DNA from: JAGPUQ01 sp963708735
Lineage (GTDB): Bacteria; Pseudomonadota; Gammaproteobacteria; Pseudomonadales; Porticoccaceae
Direction of reading: 5' to 3'
Assembly: GCA_963708735.1 (NCBI GenBank)
Contig: CAVPTW010000024.1
Location: 62,001 to 126,000, forward strand
DNA length: 64,000 nt
Shown here: piece by piece, positions 44,366-52,947 of the stretch
Layout: the number at the start of each line of letters is the position of its first letter
Numbering within the stretch: the stretch's first letter is position 1
Notes under the pieces: generated by a model
What the model was told of the DNA's origin: nothing
Database searches by the model: none
Seen by the model: the letters and a program-made list of their open reading frames with translations, nothing else
Program-made: the position numbers and the translations under genes

Positions 44366-45118
44366 ATGAAGCTCGAAGGTGTAGCGGCATTTTTAACGGG
44401 TGGCGCTTCCGGTCTCGGTGCCGCCACCGCGCGCGTACTCACTGAGGCGGGCGCCACCGTGGCGCTGCTCGACCGCGACATGGTGCTGGCCGAACCCCTG
44501 GCGAAAGAACTGGGCGGCGTCGCCATCCAATGCGATGTCGCCGATCACGACTCGCTCAAGGCCGCGGTGTTGCAGGCCTGCGCCGCCATCGGTCCGCCGC
44601 GCATCGCCGTGAATTTTGCCGGCATCGATGTCAGCCGCAAAATCGCCAGCCGCTCCCAGGGTCCGCATCCCATCGAATCCATGCAGCGCGAGATCAACAT
44701 CAATGTCATCGGCACCCTCGATGGCTGCGCGCTGTTTGCCGAGCAGATGATGAACCTCGAACCGTTCGAGGACGGCGAGCGCGGCGTGCTGATCAACATC
44801 GCATCGGGAGCGGCGTTCAACGGCCCGCCGGGACAGGCCGCCTATGCGGCGTCGAAGCGCGCGGTGGCGGGCGCGACCCTGCCCCTCGCCCGCGATCTCG
44901 CACCTTACGGTATCCGCGTGATGACCATCGCACCGGGATTTTTCAAAACACCCTTGGCCAGTTCGGTGGACGACAAGCACATCGACAAGCTGATCGCGAT
45001 GGTGCCCTTTCCGAAACGCTGGGGCGACCCGCGCGAAATCGGCGAGCTGGTCAAACATATCTGCCAGAACCGCATGCTCAACGGCGAGACCATCCAGATC
45101 GACGGCGCCATGCGCTGA
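44366..45118 (+). CDS. SDR oxidoreductase, type II 3-hydroxyacyl-CoA dehydrogenase-like (copy 2)
   Basis: 250 aa, same fold and motifs as the gene before it (TGGASGLGAA, NFAGI, NIASGAAF, YAASKRA, APGFFKTPL, HICQNRMLNGETIQIDG). The two share long blocks such as ARDLA-YGIRVMTIAPG, so a tandem duplication with later divergence is the simplest reading. A CoA-substrate role is inferred from family and from the CoA transferase nearby. GGAGATAACGC precedes the ATG. hspQ follows by 27 bp. Confidence 0.92.
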   Translation: MKLEGVAAFLTGGASGLGAATARVLTEAGATVALLDRDMVLAEPLAKELGGVAIQCDVADHDSLKAAVLQACAAIGPPRIAVNFAGIDVSRKIASRSQGPHPIESMQREININVIGTLDGCALFAEQMMNLEPFEDGERGVLINIASGAAFNGPPGQAAYAASKRAVAGATLPLARDLAPYGIRVMTIAPGFFKTPLASSVDDKHIDKLIAMVPFPKRWGDPREIGELVKHICQNRMLNGETIQIDGAMR

Positions 45119-45145
45119 CCGGCAGGCGGCAGCGCGGACAGCGCC

Positions 45146-45484
45146 ATGATCGAGACCGTCAACCGCACCGCCAAATTTGAAATCGGGCAGGTGGTCAAGC
45201 ACCGGATCTACCCGTTTCGCGGGGTGATCTTCGACGTCGATCCGACCTTCAGCAACACCGAGGAATGGCTCAGTGCCATTCCCGAACAGGTCCGCCCGCA
45301 TCGCGATCAACCCTTCTATCACCTGCTCGCCGAAAACGCGCAGAGCTACTATGTCGCCTATGTGTCGGAGCAAAATCTGTTGCCCGATACCAGCGGGGTT
45401 CCGGTAAACCACCCGCGGCTCGAACAGTTTTTTGGCGAGTTCAAAGACGCCCGCTATCAGCGGAAAAATTCCCGCAGTCACTGA
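45146..45484 (+). CDS. hspQ: Heat shock protein HspQ (YccV-like, hemimethylated-DNA-binding domain)
   Basis: 112 aa. The whole chain is a YccV-like domain: AKFEIGQVVKHRIYPFRGVIFDVDPTF, EWL, QPFYHLLAEN, YVAYVSEQNLLPD, and the conserved NHPRL segment before FGEFKDARYQ. In E. coli HspQ acts as a Lon specificity factor and binds hemimethylated DNA. It sits just downstream of the SDR pair, so it may be read from that transcript. No other heat-shock signal was found upstream. Confidence 0.93.
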   Translation: MIETVNRTAKFEIGQVVKHRIYPFRGVIFDVDPTFSNTEEWLSAIPEQVRPHRDQPFYHLLAENAQSYYVAYVSEQNLLPDTSGVPVNHPRLEQFFGEFKDARYQRKNSRSH

Positions 45485-45675
45485 CGATCCGCTGACAAAC
45501 TCCTATCGACTAGCGCTGGATTTTCCGGCGGTTGCCAAATCGACCGGTTGATGTTGATCCTGGCATTCGCAAGCGGAGTGCTCGTCCGTGGTGTTTTTCC
45601 GGCCGGCAACTTCAACTAGACTGAGGCTCACTCCGCCCCCTGACAAGTCGCTGAAAAGCCGACCGGACAATAACC

Positions 45676-46836
45676 ATGGGCCCGCTTGAAGGTTTGCGTA
45701 TCATCGAATTGCAGGGCATCGGCCCCGGCCCATTCTGCGCCATGATGCTGGCCGACATGGGCGCCGAGGTGATCCGCGTCGACCGGACCGGCGCGGCCGG
45801 CGGTCTGCCCCGCACGGAACGCTATGATCTGCTGGCCCGCGGCCGGCGCTCCCTGCGCCTGGATTTGAAGAGCTCCCGGGGCATCGAACTGTTGTTGCGC
45901 CTGGTCGCGCAGTCCGATGGCCTGATCGAAGGCTTCCGCCCCGGCGTGATCGAACGACTCGGCATCGGCCCCGATGTGCTGCTCGAGAAAAATCCCGCAC
46001 TGGTGATCGGCCGCATGACCGGCTGGGGACAGGAAGGCCCGATCTCGCAGGTTGCCGGACACGACATCAACTACATTGCCCTGTCCGGCGCCCTGTTCAA
46101 TTTTGGCAGCAAAGGTGGGCCGCCGGCGCCACCGCTCAACCTGGTGGGCGATTTTGGCGGTGGCGGCATGCTGCTCGCTTTCGGCATGGTCAGCGCCATC
46201 CTCAAGGCCAAAACCTCCGGCGCCGGGCAGGTGGTGGATGCAGCCATGGTGGACGGCGCTGCGATTCTCAGTACCGCATTTTTTGGCCAGCTGGCAGAGG
46301 GCAAGTTCCGTGAAGGCCGCGGCAATCATCCGTTGAACGGCGCCAGCCATTATTACGATGCCTACGAATGCGCCGATGGCGAATACATTTCGATCGCTTC
46401 CGCGGAGCCGCAATTCTATGCGGAGCTGAAAGAGTTGCTCGAACTCAGCGAGGAGGAGTTTGGCGTCCAGATGGACCCCAAACGCTGGCCGGACCAGAAG
46501 GCAAAACTAGGCGCGCTGTTTTTGACCAGAACCCGCGACCAATGGTGCGATCTGTTGCAGCAGAGCGATGTCTGTTTCGCGCCGGTACTGCGCTTTGCCG
46601 AAGCCCCCGCGCATCCCCACCACAGGGCACGCGAATCCTTCGTCGAAATCGACGGTGTGATCCAGCCCGTGCCGGCGCCCCGCTTCAGCGCCACGCCCTG
46701 CCGGGTTTCCCGGCCGCCGGCGCGGCGCGGCGAGCACACCGATGAAATACTTTCCGAATGGGGTTTATCGGCGGCGGAAATTGCCGACCTGCATGCCGAG
46801 GGAGTCGTCAAGGGATTGGAGAAAGTCGGTCGATAA
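45676..46836 (+). CDS. CoA transferase family III / alpha-methylacyl-CoA racemase-like
   Basis: 386 aa. N-terminal GPLEGLRIIELQGIGPGPFCAMMLADMGAEVIRVDR is the family III hallmark; GLIEGFRPGVIERLGIGPD and TGWGQEGPISQVAGHDINYIALSG follow, with His/Asp (GHD, catalytic acid/base) as in alpha-methylacyl-CoA racemases. DAAMVDGAAIL and the C-terminal Pro-rich domain complete it. It either epimerises 2-methylacyl-CoAs or moves CoA between acids; the GHDINY motif favours racemase. Possible partner of the adjacent SDRs. Confidence 0.93.
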   Translation: MGPLEGLRIIELQGIGPGPFCAMMLADMGAEVIRVDRTGAAGGLPRTERYDLLARGRRSLRLDLKSSRGIELLLRLVAQSDGLIEGFRPGVIERLGIGPDVLLEKNPALVIGRMTGWGQEGPISQVAGHDINYIALSGALFNFGSKGGPPAPPLNLVGDFGGGGMLLAFGMVSAILKAKTSGAGQVVDAAMVDGAAILSTAFFGQLAEGKFREGRGNHPLNGASHYYDAYECADGEYISIASAEPQFYAELKELLELSEEEFGVQMDPKRWPDQKAKLGALFLTRTRDQWCDLLQQSDVCFAPVLRFAEAPAHPHHRARESFVEIDGVIQPVPAPRFSATPCRVSRPPARRGEHTDEILSEWGLSAAEIADLHAEGVVKGLEKVGR

Positions 46837-46950
46837 GGCGCGCCTTCATGGCAGGCGCTGCCGTGAATAATTTTGACAGGACATGACCGCCACTTGGCCT
46901 GTACACAAAGTTTTCAACCGGTTTTTTCATGACTCAGCGGAGCACATCTC

Positions 46951-48318
46951 ATGGCACAGGAAACCCTACTGCGCAACGCGCGGGTGATCGACTGCATTTC
47001 CCGGCAGCCGCGCGACGGCGTGTCGATCCTTATCCGCGGCGAACGCATCGTCAAGGTGGATGCGCAGATCAACGCAGGCGTTGATACCGAAGTCATCGAC
47101 TGCACCGGCAAGACGCTGATGCCGGGCCTGATCGACACCCATGTCCACGCCACCATGGTCGATGAAATCGACCTGCAACTGTTTATCGGCGCCGGCGTCA
47201 CCACCGCCCGGGATGTGGGCGGCAAGCTCGACAGCGTCCTCGCGCTGCGCGGCCGGGTCAACAGCGGCGCGGTGCTGGGGCCGCGGCTGTTCGTGTGTGG
47301 CCCGCTGCTCGATGGCCGCGGCGACAGCTTCGACCATAAGGGCGAGTTCGGCATCATCCTCGACAATGTGCCCGACGCCGCCAGCGCGCCGGCCAAGATG
47401 AACCAGCTCATCGATGCCGGCGTCGACGGCATCAAACTTTATTTCTCGATGACGCCCGACATCGTTGCAGCCTGTATCAACGCGGTGGACAAGCGCGTGC
47501 CGGTCACCGGCCATCTGGGCCGCACCACGGCACTCGAAGCCGTCAATCTCGGCATCGACGGCATCGAGCACATGTGGATCACGCCCTACAACGACATCTG
47601 CCCGATCGAAATGCGGCTGACGCCGGACATCTCCATGTCCAGCCCGCGGTTTTCCAAGACCACCTTCAAGGGCTGGGAGGAGGCCGACCTGCACGGCCCC
47701 GGTGCCCAGGCGCTGTTTGGCGCCATGGTCGAAAAGCAGGTGAAGATGGGCACCACGCTGGACCTGCTGTGGTTGGCCAACATCGGCCTCGAAGCCGCGC
47801 TCGCCGACACCGACCGCAGGTACATCCCCAAGGCCTGCCTGCGGCGCCAGAGCCAGTTGGCCAAGATCGTCAAGGCGGGGCCGGAGTGGGACATTCACAC
47901 CGGCTTTCCGCCGGGTACAGGCGACAAGGCGTTGGAGAAACAGAAAGAGGCGGTGCGCATTCTCCACGAGGCCGGCGGTGTGGTGGTCGGTGGCACCGAT
48001 TGCTGCGGCGTCGCCTATCCGCCGCCCGGCTTTGCACTGCTGCGCGAGGTGGAATTGCTGGCCGATGCGATCGGCAACATGGCTGCCCTGAAAGCGGTTA
48101 CCGCCGCTGCCGCTTCGGCCCTGCGCATGGAGGACCAGCTTGGCACCCTCGCGCCCGGCCGTTATGCGGACATCCTGGTGCTCGGCAAGGACCCGTCCCA
48201 GGACGTACGTTCACTGCGCGCGCTGGAACGGGTTTACCGCGCCGGTGTGGCGCACGATCCCCAGGCCATACTCGCCGGCTATCCGGCGCGGGACATGAAT
48301 AATCTGGGGATGGCATAG
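46951..48318 (+). CDS. Amidohydrolase family protein (imidazolonepropionase-like)
   Basis: 455 aa. Metal-dependent amidohydrolase: LMPGLIDTHVHA (HxH), a Lys in GIKLYFSM (possible carboxylated bridge), GHLGRTTAL, GIEHMW and GGTDCCGVAYPPPG (catalytic Asp). The flanking beta-sandwich includes LAPGRYADILVLGKDP. It is of the large subgroup that includes prolidase-like and imidazolonepropionase-like proteins; the substrate cannot be given. Co-directional with the CoA transferase (114 bp upstream), and convergent with the monooxygenase downstream. Confidence 0.92.
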   Translation: MAQETLLRNARVIDCISRQPRDGVSILIRGERIVKVDAQINAGVDTEVIDCTGKTLMPGLIDTHVHATMVDEIDLQLFIGAGVTTARDVGGKLDSVLALRGRVNSGAVLGPRLFVCGPLLDGRGDSFDHKGEFGIILDNVPDAASAPAKMNQLIDAGVDGIKLYFSMTPDIVAACINAVDKRVPVTGHLGRTTALEAVNLGIDGIEHMWITPYNDICPIEMRLTPDISMSSPRFSKTTFKGWEEADLHGPGAQALFGAMVEKQVKMGTTLDLLWLANIGLEAALADTDRRYIPKACLRRQSQLAKIVKAGPEWDIHTGFPPGTGDKALEKQKEAVRILHEAGGVVVGGTDCCGVAYPPPGFALLREVELLADAIGNMAALKAVTAAAASALRMEDQLGTLAPGRYADILVLGKDPSQDVRSLRALERVYRAGVAHDPQAILAGYPARDMNNLGMA

Positions 48319-48449
48319 CGGGTTTCTCGATCCTCCGGACGCGGCGCTGAGTCGCGATGAGCGACGGGTCGTGCCGGTAGCTCGCCCGGAATCCCTCGTC
48401 GCTGATTGCCGACGGGGATCTCTGCCGGTTGGAGTCGCGCCTACAACCT

Positions 48450-49418
48450 TCAGGGCGCCAACTGTCGAATCGCCGCGCGCGTCGCGCCGAGCCGGTCGGA
48501 ATCGTTGACCGGGCTCACCGCCAGCAGCGGCAGCCGCGCCCCTGCCGCGCGAAACATGGCCAGTTGCGAACGGCACATCTGCGGCGAGCCGTAGATGCAG
48601 ATCTGGTTCACCATGTCGTCGCTGATACAGGCCGCGGCGGCGCGGCGGTCACCGGTCTTCCAGGCTGCGGCGACCGCATCCATTTCGGCGTTGAAACCGC
48701 AGCGCCGCCATTGCAAGCGGTAGTTGGGCAGACGCGCAAAAAACGCCAGGTTGTGTTTTGCCGCCGAGATTGCGGCGCCGAGATTGTTCGACATGAAGGT
48801 CGGGATGCTGAGGATGCAGTCCAGTTGTGTCGGATCGCGGCCGACCGCGGAGGCGCTTTCGCGTGTCGCCTTCAGCAGTTGCTTGAGGTAATCCAGCGAC
48901 GGCAAAAATGGCATCAGTCCATCGGCCACTTCGCCCGCCACCCGCGCGCTTTCCACGGTGAGTCCGGCCACCAGCACCGGCACCGGCCAGGCGCAGGGAC
49001 GGGAGGCGAACAGCGGATTGCGATCCTCGCCCACCAGGATCTGTTTCACTTTTTGGGTGTAGTCGCGCAGGTAGTCCCGGGGATTGTTCATCTCGATGCC
49101 CTGGGCTTTCAGCAGTTGCCGGTGGCTCATGCCCAATCCCAGCACCAGTCTGCCCGCGGACAGCTCGGCGATGGTGGCCGCGGTCATCGCCGCGAGGAAA
49201 GGATGGCGGTAATAGATATTGGCGATGTTGGTGCCCACCTGGATGCGTTGCGTGGCCGCCGCGATACCCTGGGCGCAGGCCAGCGCATCGCCGCGCCCTT
49301 CGTTGACCAGTACGGCGGCGAAGCCGTGCTCTTCGGCGAGCTGGCCGATGGCGGCCAGCTCCCGCGGCGGCGCCTCGGTAGCGGTGGAAAGAACCAGGCC
49401 GAGTGTGGTGGTACTCAT
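48450..49418 (-). CDS. LLM-class (luciferase-like) flavin-dependent oxidoreductase
   Basis: 322 aa. TIM-barrel of the bacterial luciferase family: LAEEHGFAAVLVNEGRGDALA, TQRIQVGTNIANIYYRHPFLAAMTAATIAELSAGRLVLGLG and MCRSQLAMFRAAGARLPLLAVSP. These enzymes use FMN or F420 for monooxygenation or reduction. The SAGRLVLGLGMSH block is typical of both. Substrate unknown. GGGG lies upstream of the ATG. It precedes recG in the same direction, 109 bp apart, and faces the amidohydrolase. Confidence 0.9.
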   Translation of the reverse strand: MSTTTLGLVLSTATEAPPRELAAIGQLAEEHGFAAVLVNEGRGDALACAQGIAAATQRIQVGTNIANIYYRHPFLAAMTAATIAELSAGRLVLGLGMSHRQLLKAQGIEMNNPRDYLRDYTQKVKQILVGEDRNPLFASRPCAWPVPVLVAGLTVESARVAGEVADGLMPFLPSLDYLKQLLKATRESASAVGRDPTQLDCILSIPTFMSNNLGAAISAAKHNLAFFARLPNYRLQWRRCGFNAEMDAVAAAWKTGDRRAAAACISDDMVNQICIYGSPQMCRSQLAMFRAAGARLPLLAVSPVNDSDRLGATRAAIRQLAP

Positions 49419-49527
49419 AAGGGACCCCTCTGTGGTTTGTTATGGAGTTTGCAGTCGGGTTCGTTATCTGGTTTGTCAGCGGATTCGATGCCGGTTCCGG
49501 TCATGGTCCGTCGGCCGCACCCTGCCG

Positions 49528-51630
49528 TCAAACCTCCCCGTAGCGGGTTGCGTGGCCGAGCCAGCGCTGAATCAGCGGAGCAATCGCTTCCGGGTGCTCG
49601 GCCATCAGGATCGCCGCGCCGCGCTGCACGCTGCCGAGCAGATCGGCGTCACGCTGCAAGTCGGCGATGCGCAGATTGATATCGCCGGTCTGACGGGTGC
49701 CCAGCACTTCGCCGGGGCCGCGCAGTTGCAGATCGCGTTCGGCGATCACGAAGCCGTCGTTGGTCTGGCGCAGGATGCGCAGGCGCTCGCGGGCGTACTG
49801 CGACAACGGCGTGCCGTACAGCAGCACGCAGTGGCTCTCGGTCTCGCCGCGACCGACCCGGCCGCGCAACTGGTGGAGTTGCGCGAGGCCCAGGCGCTCG
49901 GGATTTTCGATCACCATCAGGGTCGCGTTGGGCACATCGACGCCCACCTCGATCACCGTCGTCGCGACCAGCAGATCGATTTCCCCGGCCTTGAAAGCCG
50001 TCATCGCGGCGGCCTTGTCGCCCGATTTCATGCGGCCGTGGACCAGGCCAATCCGCAAGTCCGGCAGCGCCAGCGCCAGTTCGGCAGCGGCGGTTTCGGC
50101 GGCCTGGGCCTGGAGCACCTCGGAATCCTCGATCAGGGTGCACACCCAGTAGGCCTGCCGCCCCGCGCGGCAGGCACCGTGAATGCGCGCGATGACCTCG
50201 GCGCGGCGGCGGTTGGCGATGGCGACGGTGTTGACGGGTTGCCGGCCCGGCGGCAGCTCGTCGATGGCGGAATAGTCCAGATCGGCGTAGCCGATCATGG
50301 CGAGGGTGCGGGGGATGGGCGTCGCGGTCATGATCAGCTGGTGGGGCACGGTTCCGGCGCAGCCTTTTTCGCGCAGGGAGAGGCGCTGATGGACGCCGAA
50401 GCGGTGCTGTTCGTCGATGATGGTGAGGCCGAGGCGGGCAAAGGTCACCTCGTCCTGGAACAGCGCATGGGTGCCGACGGCGAGCTGGGCGCTGCCGTCG
50501 GCGATGGCGGCCAGTTGCGCGGCGCGCGCGCGGCCCTTGAGCTTGCCGGTGAGCCAGGCGCTGTGGATGCCCAGCGGGCGCAGCCAGTGTTCGAGGGTAT
50601 CGCGGTGCTGCTCGGCGAGGATCTCGGTGGGCGCCATCAAGGCTGCCTGAAAGCCGGCGCTCACCGCCTGCATCACCGCATGGGCGGCAACCGCGGTCTT
50701 GCCGGAGCCGACATCGCCCTGGAGCAGGCGCAACATGGGCACGGGCGCGGCGAGGTCGGCGGCGATCTCGCGGCACACGCGCTGCTGCGCGCCGGTCAGC
50801 GTGAACGGCAGGCTGGCGAGAAAACGCTGCTCCAGCTCGGCGGGTGCCTTCAGTATCGGCGCGCGCTGGCTGCGCACCCGCGCGCGCAACTGCTGCAAGC
50901 TCAGGTGATGGGCGAGCAGCTCCTCGAATGCGAGCCGTCGCTGCGCTGGATGTTCGCCGCGCAGCAGCAGATCAAGGGGCGCGTCCGGAGGCGGCGCATG
51001 CAGGTAGCGCACGGCGTCGGCGAGCTGCGGCAGATCCGGGCGCACCGACGCCGGCAGCCAGTCGCGAAGCAGCGCGCGGTGCGGACCGTCGCTCCCGCTG
51101 GCCAGGGCGAGCGCCTGGGTCATGAGTTGGCGCAACCGCGCCTGGGTGACACCTTCGCCGGCCGGATAGACCGGGGTCAGCGATTGCTCCAGCGGCGCGG
51201 GCGCGGCGGCATCGAGCACATGGTATTCGGGGTGGTACAGCTCCAGGCCCGCCGGGCCGAGTCGTACCTCGCCGTAGCAGCGCAGGCGAGTGCCGCGTGC
51301 CAGCGCATTGCGCTGCCCCGCCGAGAAATGAAAAAACCGCAGCGTAACGACGCCGGAACGGTCGCCCAGCTTGCAGATCAGGCTGCGCCGCCGACCCTGG
51401 ACGATATCGGCACCCAGCACGTCGCCCTCGATCACTACCTCCGCGAGTTGCCGCAGCGCGGCGATGGGGGTGATGCGGGTGCGATCGAGGTAACGGGTTG
51501 GCAGGTGGAACAGCAGATCCTGAACGCCGTGGATGCCGATCCGCGCGAGCCGGTCGCGCAGATGCGCGCCCACGCCGCGCAGGCCTGTGATGGGCAGTTG
51601 ATTGGCGGGCTGGGTGGAGTCAGCAATCAT
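49528..51630 (-). CDS. recG: ATP-dependent DNA helicase RecG
   Basis: 700 aa. An N-terminal wedge domain with an OB-fold (VIEGDVLGADIVQGRRRSL), SF2 helicase motifs LQGDVGSGKTAVAA (Walker A), APTEILAEQH, DEQHRFGV (motif II, the RecG variant), MTATPIPRTLA, and C-terminal QLRGRVGRGE and DLQLRGPGEVLGTRQTG. It drives replication-fork regression and branch migration. Standard family length and no anomalies. Its 5' end faces a 115-bp gap before the 2-TM protein gene on the same strand. Confidence 0.97.
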   Translation of the reverse strand: MIADSTQPANQLPITGLRGVGAHLRDRLARIGIHGVQDLLFHLPTRYLDRTRITPIAALRQLAEVVIEGDVLGADIVQGRRRSLICKLGDRSGVVTLRFFHFSAGQRNALARGTRLRCYGEVRLGPAGLELYHPEYHVLDAAAPAPLEQSLTPVYPAGEGVTQARLRQLMTQALALASGSDGPHRALLRDWLPASVRPDLPQLADAVRYLHAPPPDAPLDLLLRGEHPAQRRLAFEELLAHHLSLQQLRARVRSQRAPILKAPAELEQRFLASLPFTLTGAQQRVCREIAADLAAPVPMLRLLQGDVGSGKTAVAAHAVMQAVSAGFQAALMAPTEILAEQHRDTLEHWLRPLGIHSAWLTGKLKGRARAAQLAAIADGSAQLAVGTHALFQDEVTFARLGLTIIDEQHRFGVHQRLSLREKGCAGTVPHQLIMTATPIPRTLAMIGYADLDYSAIDELPPGRQPVNTVAIANRRRAEVIARIHGACRAGRQAYWVCTLIEDSEVLQAQAAETAAAELALALPDLRIGLVHGRMKSGDKAAAMTAFKAGEIDLLVATTVIEVGVDVPNATLMVIENPERLGLAQLHQLRGRVGRGETESHCVLLYGTPLSQYARERLRILRQTNDGFVIAERDLQLRGPGEVLGTRQTGDINLRIADLQRDADLLGSVQRGAAILMAEHPEAIAPLIQRWLGHATRYGEV

Positions 51631-51745
51631 CGGGTGACTTTAGCAGCCCGGCACGGCGATGGATTGCAAAACTGCGCCGGCGGGTCGCTTGCGTCCCTGT
51701 CGCGGGGTTTGGAAAAACGTCGCGCGGGCAGCGGAAAGTCCCGTG

Positions 51746-52090
51746 CTACCCGTCCTGATCCCAATGAAACTTATGCAGCATGCGGTGAATTACCGGCGTG
51801 AAGATCACGCCCGCGCCGATCAGGAATATCAGTCCCGCGTAGAGTGCGTAAAGGCCGGCAAACAGCTTGCCGTTTTCCGTTTTCGGAGCATCGACGGGTC
51901 CCATGCCGCCCATCAGCATGGCGGAATTCAGAAATGCGTCCGGCCAGTTGAGGTGCTCGAAGTGCGCGTAGCCCGCCATGCCGGCGAGGAGAGACAACAC
52001 GAGCAGGGCGAGCGCAGCGGCGGAGTGCAGCAGGATGCGCTGGATGAAGCGAATGCGGGTGAGCGGCGGCTGGGTTTTGGACTCGTACAT
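51746..52090 (-). CDS. Two-TM membrane protein with a pore-loop-like segment
   Basis: 114 aa from the ATG at 52090. TM1 is about residues 19-40 (ILLHSAAALALLVLSLLAGMAG), then a short helix-like stretch NWPDAFLNSAMLMGGMGPVDAP (49-69), then TM2 about 76-100 (LFAGLYALYAGLIFLIGAGVIF) and a basic/aromatic tail HRMLHKFHWD. The TM-pore-TM layout resembles 2-TM potassium channels, but the filter TVGYGD is replaced by GGMGPVD. I recognise no named family. Function not assigned; membrane topology is a reading of hydrophobicity only. Confidence 0.75.
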   Translation of the reverse strand: MYESKTQPPLTRIRFIQRILLHSAAALALLVLSLLAGMAGYAHFEHLNWPDAFLNSAMLMGGMGPVDAPKTENGKLFAGLYALYAGLIFLIGAGVIFTPVIHRMLHKFHWDQDG

Positions 52091-52354
52091 GGAAGGTGAT
52101 TCTGCCAGGGACGGTGGTGTTTGAATTTCGTGCCTGTGCCTACCGGAGTGGCTCGGCAATGGCGCCGTGCATGGCGGCGAGTTACAAAATCGAGTCATGC
52201 CCTGAATCGCGATCGTCGCCGGTTACCTCGGGTGGCACTGGTCATGAACAGCGTTCACCCGCAAGTCTGGTGTCCAGCTGGACGCCTATGTTCGCGACCT
52301 GCACAGATCCCCTTGGTTACCCTGAAACCTTTGCAGGAGGTGTGTGCGCAGTGA

Positions 52355-52549
52355 TTATTTGTTGTCGCCCTTTGCCGCGTCCTGAATGTTTTCGCCGGTT
52401 TTTTCGATCTTTTCTCCGACCTTCTCAGTGGCCTGATCGACGCTCTTGCCGGCTTGCTCCACGGGGCCTTCCTTTTTTTGGCATCCGGATAGAGTTGCCA
52501 GCAGTATGCTCATAACCAAAGCTGTGCTTAGCGTCCCGACTAGTTTCAT
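52355..52549 (-). CDS. Small lipoprotein with charged helical repeat
   Basis: 64 aa from the ATG at 52549, with AGGAG 9 nt upstream. A lipoprotein signal peptide ends LATLSGC, with Cys23 as the lipidated residue and Gln at +2, which favours outer-membrane sorting. The mature part is a single amphipathic helix of repeated EK-G-KIEKTGENIQ-type units, similar in style to small stress lipoproteins. No named family. It is upstream of the 2-TM gene on the same strand, but 264 bp away. Confidence 0.8.
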   Translation of the reverse strand: MKLVGTLSTALVMSILLATLSGCQKKEGPVEQAGKSVDQATEKVGEKIEKTGENIQDAAKGDNK

Positions 52550-52947
52550 GATCCGTATCTCCTGGTGAATTTTTGTTACCAAAAAAAGAGCGAAATCGCG
52601 GCTGCTCCTGATGGCCGATCAACGTGATCATCGACCGTCATTCCCAACCCTCCGGGGAGGTGCATCGCACGCGGGACAGCATTTGGTTGCGTCGACTGCA
52701 TAACGAATGTGCCCGCCCGCAAGTAGCACCGCCGACGGGTTCGCTCATATCGGTTCCAGAAAGAATAGCGCGTCCGGCCCACCCAATGCCAGTTTTATTG
52801 CATTGCCCAAAAACGAGCGGCGCTACTACCCAGGCCGCGGAAGCATGCAGCGGCAACCATGCTGAGCGCGAATTGGGTATCGCTCTCGCGGGATTGCCGC
52901 GTTTTCAAACATCGGGGCGCGGCAGTCCGCGCCCCGTCGAGCGCGGA
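52550..52947. other. Intergenic region between the lipoprotein and CX10C-repeat genes
   Basis: About 400 bp without a credible ORF. It contains the hairpin at 52913-52936 at one end and the lipoprotein promoter region at the other. ORFs on either strand here have no conserved-looking content. Confidence 0.5.
52913..52936 (-). terminator. Perfect GC-rich hairpin after the CX10C-repeat gene
   Basis: CGGGGCGCGG (52913-52922) and CCGCGCCCCG (52927-52936) form a 10-bp stem with a 4-nt loop, 11 bp past the stop on the minus strand, followed by ATGTTTG rather than a clean U-run. Probably a transcription terminator. Confidence 0.65.
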
